NCBI GenBank assembly: GCA_041913505.1
Contig: JAYSFC010000026.1
Coordinates: forward strand, 1-34,144
DNA from: JAYSFC01 sp041913505
Lineage (GTDB): Bacteria; Pseudomonadota; Gammaproteobacteria; Burkholderiales; Burkholderiaceae_C
Length of the DNA stretch: 34,144 bases
Direction: 5' to 3'
Position numbers and translations under genes: made by a program. Shown here one piece after another: positions 28,848-34,144 of the stretch; position 1 is the first letter of the stretch, and each line of letters opens with the position of its first letter. The notes beneath the pieces are model-generated. The model had not been told where the DNA came from and ran no database searches. It saw nothing but the letters and a program-made list of their open reading frames with translations.

Positions 28848-28930
28848 CTGCCTGCGCCTGATATTCAAGGCATTCGGCATGGTGCATGCCCGAACTCCCT
28901 GTTTACCAAGCGCAGCAAGCTATCTTTTTT
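28844..28930 (+). terminator. Large hairpin element between convergent genes
   Basis: ATAGCTGCCTGCGC at 28844-28857 pairs imperfectly with GCGCAGCAAGCTAT at 28910-28923, followed by six T (28925-28930). The loop contains a perfect inner hairpin GGCATG, GTG, CATGCC (28876-28890). It starts at the GNAT stop and ends 14 bases before the convergent TonB-receptor stop, so it can terminate plus-strand transcription. The GATAGC/GCGC motifs resemble the element at 9463-9515. Confidence 0.6.
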
Positions 28931-28943
28931 GCACTTCCCGGGC

Positions 28944-31055
28944 TCAGAACTGCAGGTCGGCGCGCAGCCACAGCGTGCGGCCGGGCTCGTTGATGCGCAC
29001 GCCGCCGGGGTAGCCGAAGCCGGCGTTGCCCGCCAGGTTCAGGTGCTCGGCGTAGGTCTTGTTCAGCAGGTTGTCCACCCCGGCCGCGACCTTCAGGCGC
29101 TCGTTGACGCGGTAGCCCGCATGCAGCGACAGCACGCCGAACCCGGCGCTGGGCCCCAGGTCGCGGCCCACCACGTTGCCCTGACCGATGGCATAGCGGC
29201 GCTGCGCGGCCGCCAAGCGCCACAGGCCGCCCGCGCTCCAAGGGCCTTGTGCGTACTCCAGGCCCAGGCGTGCCTCCAGCGGCGGCATCTGCGGTAGCGG
29301 CAGGCCGTCGCTGGTGTTGCGGCCCCAGCTGTAGGCCAGCGTGCCTTGCGCTGTCCAACCCATGCCCAGGCGCTGGCTGCCGCCCAGCTCCAGCCCGGCG
29401 GTGCGAGCGTCCACGTTGCGCACGGCTGAGCGCATGCCGGTGTAATCGAACAGGATGTAGTCGCGCACCTGGCCCAGGTAGGCTGACGTCCACAGCTGCC
29501 AGTCCGTGCCCTTCCACTGCGCGCCTACGTCGAGCTGGGTGGTTTTTTCGGGGCGCAGCGTGGCGAAGGCGTTACCTGCGCTGGCGGCACTGTTGCCGGG
29601 GGAGATCAGCTCCCAGTAGTCGGGAAAACGCTGCACATGCCCCAGCCCCGCGTAGACCAGCGCGCCCTGCGGTGCCAGCTGGTGCTCCCAGCGCACGAAG
29701 CCGCTGGGCATGGCCGGGCGCGTGCGCTGATCGGTGCCGGCCGCCGGAGCCATACCGCCCATGCCGCTGGGAGCGGCATAGCGCCAGGCCTGGGCGCGGT
29801 CCAGCCGCAGGCCGCCCACCCAGCGTGTGCCGGCCTGGGCCTGCCAGGACAGCTCGGCAAAGGCGCCCAGGTTTTCAAACTTGGCGTCGCGCAGCCAGGG
29901 CTTGCCGTCGTAGGGCTGACTGGGTGTGCCGCTGCGTTTGTCGTGCGGGCTGCGCTGCGCGTCCAGTCCGGCCTCCAGCTGCCAGTCCGGCTGCCACTGC
30001 AGCGTAGCGGCCACGCGCGCACCTTCGGTGTCGCGCCGCACGTTGCTGGCCATGGCCATGGACATGCCGCCTCCGGGCGTGAAGGGGCGCAGCGTGAAGT
30101 TGTCCATCACATGGTCGGCGCGGTTGCCGTAGAGCTGCGCCTGCAGCTTGGCCAGCCAGGGCGTGAGGTGGCGCTTTTCAAAACGCAGGCCCCAGCTGTC
30201 GCGCTTGAACTGCGTGCCGTCCATGCCGCGGCCGCCGTAGCGCGCCTGGCCGTTGCCCGCGCCCGCGCTCAGCTCCAGCAGCGTGTGGGCGTCGGGAGTG
30301 AAGCCCAGCGCCACGTCGGTGTTCCACTTGTCCCAGCCCGAGGGCACGCGCTGGCCGCTGCCGTCGTGGTAGTCCTGGCTATGGGAGTGGTTGGCGGTCA
30401 CGCGCACGTACATCTGCGCGTTGCCCGCCTCCAGGTCGGCGGTCTGGTCGTTGCGTCCGGCGCTGGCGCCCAGCAGGCTGGCGCGAAAGCGCACGCCGGG
30501 CTCGGCGAAGGCCGGGGGCTCGCGGTCAAAACGCACCACGCCGGCCGACGCGCCCGGGCCCCAGACGACGGTCTGCGGCCCCTTGACCACGGTGAGCGCG
30601 TCGTAGGTTTCGGGCGAGATGTAGGAGCTGGGCGCGTCCATGCGTCCCGGGCAGGCGCCCAGCAGCTGCGTGCCGTTGGTCAGCAGCGGCAGGCGCGAGC
30701 CGAACTGGCCGCGGAACACCGGGTCGCTGTTGGAGCCACCGCTGCGGATGGCCGAGAAACCCGGGATGGTCTTGAGGTAGTCGGCCGCGTCGCTGGCCGG
30801 CACGGGCTGGCGCGGCTGCTTGGGGTCGGCCACCACCTGCACGGGCGAATGGTCGTGCACGGCCGTGACGACCACGTCGTGCAGCTTGTGCTCGGCGGCG
30901 GGCGCGGCATCATCGGCGGCGAATGCGGGGCCGGCCAGCAGCAGCGCGCAGGCCAGTGCGCTGGGAGTGAGGTGCCGCGCGGACAGGCGGGCGCAGGGGC
31001 GAAGGGAAAGGGGCGCGCTCTGCGGTGCAGGCGCGCAAAAGAAAGTGGCGGTCAT
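28944..31055 (-). CDS. TonB-dependent copper receptor (OprC-like)
   Basis: A 703-residue outer-membrane receptor. A signal peptide ends about residue 47 ('ALLLAGPAFAADD'). The plug domain follows ('LKTIPGFSAIRSGGSNSDPV', 'GQFGSRLPLLTNG', 'VVKGPQTVVWGPGASAG') and then a 22-strand-type barrel ending 'RTLWLRADLQF' with the terminal Phe. The copper ligands known from Pseudomonas OprC, a CxxxM and an HxM motif, are both present: Cys135/Met139 in 'GACPGRMDAP' and His315/Met317 in 'ADHVMDNF'. It therefore most likely imports copper with TonB energy. A DUF2946 gene, a usual partner, lies upstream in the same direction. The function call is strong because both metal motifs are kept. Confidence 0.9.
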   Translation of the reverse strand: MTATFFCAPAPQSAPLSLRPCARLSARHLTPSALACALLLAGPAFAADDAAPAAEHKLHDVVVTAVHDHSPVQVVADPKQPRQPVPASDAADYLKTIPGFSAIRSGGSNSDPVFRGQFGSRLPLLTNGTQLLGACPGRMDAPSSYISPETYDALTVVKGPQTVVWGPGASAGVVRFDREPPAFAEPGVRFRASLLGASAGRNDQTADLEAGNAQMYVRVTANHSHSQDYHDGSGQRVPSGWDKWNTDVALGFTPDAHTLLELSAGAGNGQARYGGRGMDGTQFKRDSWGLRFEKRHLTPWLAKLQAQLYGNRADHVMDNFTLRPFTPGGGMSMAMASNVRRDTEGARVAATLQWQPDWQLEAGLDAQRSPHDKRSGTPSQPYDGKPWLRDAKFENLGAFAELSWQAQAGTRWVGGLRLDRAQAWRYAAPSGMGGMAPAAGTDQRTRPAMPSGFVRWEHQLAPQGALVYAGLGHVQRFPDYWELISPGNSAASAGNAFATLRPEKTTQLDVGAQWKGTDWQLWTSAYLGQVRDYILFDYTGMRSAVRNVDARTAGLELGGSQRLGMGWTAQGTLAYSWGRNTSDGLPLPQMPPLEARLGLEYAQGPWSAGGLWRLAAAQRRYAIGQGNVVGRDLGPSAGFGVLSLHAGYRVNERLKVAAGVDNLLNKTYAEHLNLAGNAGFGYPGGVRINEPGRTLWLRADLQF

Positions 31056-31157
31056 GGGAAATCCACGCCCGGCGCCGCACGGCCGCGGGGGCGGACGGGC
31101 TGCGCGCAGGCAAACAATGGCAAGGCGCCGGGCCGCGTAGGCCGGCGGGGATGGTGC

Positions 31158-31544
31158 TCAGGCGTGGATGAAAGGCGGGCCGCGCGGCGGTAGCGGGGCC
31201 TGCGCCCGCCAGGCTGCCGCCACGGGCGGGCGGCCGCGCTGCGCCGGGTGCTCGCACGGGGCGGGCTGACGCGCCGCCGCCAGTACCAGCGCCGGCGGCG
31301 TGGCCAGCGCAATGCACAGCAGGCAGCCGGGATCGGCATGGTGGTTGACGTGCGCGGCGTTCGAGGCGTCTGGCGGGGGCTCGCCCAGGGGCGCGGCGAA
31401 GCAGATGTCCAGATGGGCCAGATCCGCGCCGGGCAGCGCCTGGCGCAACTGCACGTTGGCCCACAGCGCCACCACCCACGCAAACGTGAACACCGTGAGG
31501 ACCACGGAGCCCAGTCGTCGGTGACGGCGAATGCGCTGCAGCAT
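31158..31544 (-). CDS. DUF2946 family protein linked to copper receptor
   Basis: A 128-residue protein with an N-terminal hydrophobic segment ('LGSVVLTVFTFAWVVALWAN'), a middle part with 'HVNHHADPGCLLCIALA', and a Pro/Arg/Ala-rich C-terminus. The C-x-x-C pair and hydrophobic/His/Pro-rich composition fit DUF2946 proteins, often encoded next to copper TonB receptors and copper resistance genes. Metal binding by the CLLC and neighbouring histidines is plausible but not shown. It precedes the OprC-like gene by 102 bases on the same strand. The -10-like GATAAT lies inside a GGGAT-T-ATCCC palindrome just upstream (31551-31561). Confidence 0.7.
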   Translation of the reverse strand: MLQRIRRHRRLGSVVLTVFTFAWVVALWANVQLRQALPGADLAHLDICFAAPLGEPPPDASNAAHVNHHADPGCLLCIALATPPALVLAAARQPAPCEHPAQRGRPPVAAAWRAQAPLPPRGPPFIHA

Positions 31545-31550
31545 GGGGAA

Positions 31551-31561
31551 GGGATTATCCC
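31551..31561. promoter_or_regulatory. Palindrome over the putative -10 of the copper-uptake unit
   Basis: GGGATTATCCC is a perfect 5+1+5 palindrome 6 bases upstream of the DUF2946 ATG; its minus strand includes GATAAT. Its closeness to the start would imply an almost leaderless transcript. It may be an operator or simply a short symmetric sequence. Confidence 0.25.
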
Positions 31562-31646
31562 GGGCGGAGGGCGTCCAGGACCGGCGGAAATTTGACCCAA
31601 CTCAACCGTAAGAAAGTGTCCACATGCGTTGGTGATAATCGCCGCC

Positions 31647-32138
31647 ATGCCAAACCGCTGGAAACCCAACGTCACCGTGGCCGCCATCGTGGAGCAGGAG
31701 GGCCGCTTCCTGCTCGTGGAGGAGGACACCGCCGACGGCTTGCGCCTGAACAACCCGGCAGGGCACCTCGATCCGGGTGAATCGCCCATCGCCGCCTGCG
31801 TGCGCGAGGTGCTGGAGGAAACGGCGTATGACTTTGTTCCCGAGGCGCTCGTGGGGGTGTACCTCAACCGCTTTACGCGCACGCGCACGGGCGACGACAT
31901 CACCTACCTGCGCTTTGCGTTCACCGGTGCGGTGGGCACGCACCACGGCTGGCGCACGCTGGACGATGGCATCGTGCGTGCCGTGTGGATGACGATCGAC
32001 GAGGTGCGCGCTTGCGCCGACCGGCACCGCAGCCCGCTGGTGCTGCAGTGCATCGAGGACTATCTGGCCGGCCGCCGCGCGCCGCTCGCGCTGATCCACA
32101 CCGACGCGAGCGTGCTGCACTACGCCACCACGCCCTGA
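31647..32138 (+). CDS. NudJ-like Nudix hydrolase
   Basis: A 163-residue protein. 'WKPNVTVAAIVEQEGRFLLV' and 'GLRLNNPAGHLDPGES' match NudJ (YmfB) of E. coli, which dephosphorylates nucleoside tri- and diphosphates and the thiamine precursor HMP-PP. The Nudix box reads 'GHLDPGESPIAACVREVLEE' plus 'TAYDF': the catalytic REVLEE glutamates are kept, but the box's late Gly is Ala ('EETAYDF' instead of 'EETGYDF'). The ATG at 31647 fits the conserved start; an in-frame ATG at 31629 is unlikely. It stands alone, with GATAAT about 8 bases upstream of the start, suggesting a short leader. Confidence 0.88.
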   Translation: MPNRWKPNVTVAAIVEQEGRFLLVEEDTADGLRLNNPAGHLDPGESPIAACVREVLEETAYDFVPEALVGVYLNRFTRTRTGDDITYLRFAFTGAVGTHHGWRTLDDGIVRAVWMTIDEVRACADRHRSPLVLQCIEDYLAGRRAPLALIHTDASVLHYATTP

Positions 32139-32172
32139 ACCGGGCGGCGGCGCCAGGCCGCGTCCATCCGTC

Positions 32173-33153
32173 TCAGTCCGCCGTGAGCTTGCGTTCCTTG
32201 ATGATGCCGGCCCACTTGGCCGATTCCTTCTTCATGAAGGCGGTGAGTTCGGCGCGCGTGGTGGGCTGGGGCGTGAGGCCGTGCTTGTTGAGGGCCTCCT
32301 TCACGCCGGGATCGGCCAGCACCTTCACGATCTCCTTGTTCCAGCGTTCCAGGATCGCCGGGGGCGTCTTGCCCGGCGCCACGAAGGCGTACCAGTTCAG
32401 CGCCTCGAAGCCGGGGAAGCCCGACTCGGCCACCGTGGGGATGCCCGGCAGGTAGGCCGGCCGCGTGAGGCCCGTGGTGGCTAGCGGGATGAGCTTGCCG
32501 GTCTCCACGTGCGGCATGGCCGTGGGCGGGGCCGAGAAGTACGACGTCACGCGCTCGCCGAGCAGGTCCTGCAGCGCGGGGGCGCCGCCCTTGTAGGGCA
32601 CGTGCACCATGTCCACGCCCGCGCGCTGGTTGAAGAGTTCGCCCGCGAGGTGCGAGGCCGAGCCCGCGCCCGTGGAGGCGAAGTCCACGGCGCCGGGCTT
32701 CTTCTTGGCGAGCTGCACGAACTCGGCCAGCGTCTTCACGCCCGCGCCCTTGTGCACCACGAGCACGTTCGGAAAGTTCACGCCGCCCGAGACGGCCGCG
32801 AGGTCCTTGAACGGGTCGTAGCTCACCTTCATGAGGTGCGGCGCGATGGTCAGCGGCCCCACGGAGCCGAGCAGCAGCACCGAGCCGTCGGCGGCGGCAT
32901 TGGCCACGTACTGGTGGGCGATGTTGCCGCCCGCGCCGCCCTTGTTGTCCACCACCACCGACTGGCCGATGTTCTCGCCGAGCTTCTTGGCGATCAGGCG
33001 CGCGGCCGCATCGGCCGCGCCGCCCGCTGCGAAGCCCACCACGAGCGTGACGGGCTTGTTCGGCGGAAAGTCCTGGGCCGCAGCCGGCGCGCCCAGGCCC
33101 AGGGTGCAGGCCAGCAGGGCGGCGGCATGCAGCAAGTGTCGTTGGTTCATCAT
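32173..33153 (-). CDS. Bug/TctC-family periplasmic solute-binding protein
   Basis: A 326-residue protein with a signal peptide ('LLHAAALLACTLGLGAPAAA') and the Bug fold: 'PVTLVVGFAAGGAADAAARL', 'VVVDNKGGAGGNIAHQYVA', 'PFKDLAAVS', 'DFASTGAGSASHLAGELF' and 'VPYKGGAPALQDLLGERV'. Members bind carboxylates in the periplasm, for tripartite tricarboxylate transporters or as orphan sensors; betaproteobacteria have many. AAGGAG lies before the ATG at 33153. It follows a TcuB-like gene by 36 bases, so the substrate is probably a tricarboxylate such as citrate or tricarballylate; no TctA/TctB genes are in view. Confidence 0.9.
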   Translation of the reverse strand: MMNQRHLLHAAALLACTLGLGAPAAAQDFPPNKPVTLVVGFAAGGAADAAARLIAKKLGENIGQSVVVDNKGGAGGNIAHQYVANAAADGSVLLLGSVGPLTIAPHLMKVSYDPFKDLAAVSGGVNFPNVLVVHKGAGVKTLAEFVQLAKKKPGAVDFASTGAGSASHLAGELFNQRAGVDMVHVPYKGGAPALQDLLGERVTSYFSAPPTAMPHVETGKLIPLATTGLTRPAYLPGIPTVAESGFPGFEALNWYAFVAPGKTPPAILERWNKEIVKVLADPGVKEALNKHGLTPQPTTRAELTAFMKKESAKWAGIIKERKLTAD

Positions 33154-33189
33154 CGTGGAGTCTCCTTGGATTCTCGGAAATAAGAGGGG

Positions 33190-34144
33190 TCAGTCGGCTC
33201 CGAGGCCGATGGGGTGGGGCTGGCGCTTTTCCACCGCGTGGCGCAGCAGCGCCGCCGTGCGGAAGATGCCGTGGGCGAATTTGCCATAGGGCAGCGTGGC
33301 GAACAGCGCCATCACCGCGCCCAGGTGCAGGCACAGCAGCAACGCCAGGGCCGGCGTACCGCGCGCGAGCCACAGCGCCAGGCCGCTCGTGGCCGTGAGG
33401 AACAGCAGTGCGATGAAGCCGCGGTCCATGGGCTTTTGCGCGGCGTCGCCGTGTTGCGGGTGGCGCCTGCCGTTCAGGCGCCACAGGCCGGCCGTGCCGA
33501 TGGCCAGGCACACGCCGCCGGCCACGCCGAGCAGCTTCGGAACGCTGGGCAGGTCGTAGGGCGCGGGCTGCCCGAGCAGGTAGTGGTACAGCGTGGCCAC
33601 GCTGGTGGCGGCAAAGCACAGCACAAAGCCGTAGAACGTGAAATGGTGCATGCGCCGGCGCGCAAGCGTGTAGGCGTCGTCCTCGTTGTGGCAGCCGTCG
33701 CCATGGCCGCCGTCCAGGTACTTGAGGCGCAGCACCGCATCCGCAGCTTCCGCCGTGGCCGGCGTGCTGAGTGGCGCGCCACTGGTGGCGGGCGTCACGT
33801 CGCGCCAGAAGCGGCGCACGCCCAGCGCCAGCGCCAGCGTGGCGAACAGGAACACGGGTGCGAACAGGCCCACGAGCAGGTTGTGTGGAAAGAGGTCATA
33901 GAAGCCGGCGCCCGGCACGTTCCAGAGGGAACCCCGCAGCGCCACGGCCAGCACGAGGAACAGCGCCAGTCCGCCCGCCAGCGCGAGCGAGAGCGTGAGC
34001 CCGTTGCGCCGGTACAGCGCGCCCAGCGCGGGGGGCCAGGCGTAGTCCTGGTAGGTCTGGCCGCGCACCTGGGCCATGGCCTGGGGGATGTTCACCGCGA
34101 ACTCGTGCGGCGGCGCGTACTGGCAGGCGTGCAGGCAGGCGCCG
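33190..34144 (-). CDS. tcuB: TcuB/CitB-like membrane iron-sulfur protein, 3' part
   Basis: The last 317 or so residues of a protein whose start is outside the window. At the window edge is 'ACLHACQYAPPHEF', the second half of the iron-sulfur region of TcuB, the tricarballylate utilisation protein. About six transmembrane helices follow ('LSLALAGGLALFLVLAVAL', 'LLVGLFAPVFLFATLALAL', 'FYGFVLCFAATSVATLYHY' and others) with the conserved 'AHGIFRTAALLRHAVEKR' near the end. TcuB re-oxidises the flavin of the dehydrogenase TcuA, which turns tricarballylate into cis-aconitate. TcuA should lie just upstream, outside the window. A Bug receptor follows in the same operon. Confidence 0.85.
   Translation of the reverse strand, partial: GACLHACQYAPPHEFAVNIPQAMAQVRGQTYQDYAWPPALGALYRRNGLTLSLALAGGLALFLVLAVALRGSLWNVPGAGFYDLFPHNLLVGLFAPVFLFATLALALGVRRFWRDVTPATSGAPLSTPATAEAADAVLRLKYLDGGHGDGCHNEDDAYTLARRRMHHFTFYGFVLCFAATSVATLYHYLLGQPAPYDLPSVPKLLGVAGGVCLAIGTAGLWRLNGRRHPQHGDAAQKPMDRGFIALLFLTATSGLALWLARGTPALALLLCLHLGAVMALFATLPYGKFAHGIFRTAALLRHAVEKRQPHPIGLGAD

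Overview
The window is GC-rich DNA from a betaproteobacterium, most likely a Comamonadaceae member (Acidovorax/Alicycliphilus-like). The reasons are a Bug-type (TctC) solute receptor beside a TcuB-like protein, codon use dominated by G/C in third positions, and two kinds of short palindromic element that I associate from memory with that family (9463-9515 and 12463-12544). I see no tRNA, rRNA, CRISPR array, transposase or phage gene.

Layout. 1-1480: the 5' end of an omega-amino-acid:pyruvate aminotransferase gene, diverging from a LysR regulator over a palindrome. 1549-2116: a solitary integron gene cassette, with a 63-bp attC and a P-loop kinase, lying in a lower-GC patch with no integrase. 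2551-7335: a tetrathionate/thiosulfate-type two-component system (PhnD-like sensor kinase plus FixJ/NarL-type regulator) converging on a two-gene cytochrome c operon, TsdA plus a tri-heme membrane-anchored cytochrome. 7563-8219: an orphan flagellar-rod-like protein and a DUF2061 membrane protein under a possible Fur box. 8417-14739: a five-gene co-directional cluster (SPFH/SHOCT, DUF4178, DUF350, membrane aminopropyltransferase-like, Tat-exported FAD oxidoreductase), with a repeat element fused in frame into the fourth gene. 14793-17053: a frameshifted IPT/TIG-repeat protein with an IPTL-CTERM tail, diverging from a secreted phytase-esterase-like protein that has a PhoB-like box. 18680-19495: a hemerythrin-like protein and a small secreted protein.

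19181-27587 is a redox and regulatory block. On the minus strand a five-gene operon encodes a ferric-reductase-like flavohaem protein, a PepSY protein, a DUF2271 protein with a TGAS flavinylation-type motif, a PepSY-TM/flavodoxin/FNR reductase and an ApbE flavin transferase. On the plus strand a PepSY protein, an OmpR-type regulator and a histidine kinase diverge from it. The gap between the two arms carries four TGAA/TTCA half-sites in an exact 11-bp register. The same geometry recurs upstream of the small secreted protein at 19495, which predicts a local regulon of the PepSY-linked two-component system.

27637-28847 holds a riboflavin synthase and a GNAT acetyltransferase. 28944-31544 is a copper-uptake unit (OprC-type TonB receptor plus DUF2946 protein). 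31647-34144 holds a NudJ-like Nudix hydrolase, a Bug receptor and a partial TcuB. The most unusual items are the lone cassette with its translationally coupled leader ORF, the duplicated four-half-site operator, the flavinylation module with a signal-less ApbE, the five-gene SPFH/polyamine-like cluster, and the in-frame repeat insertion.
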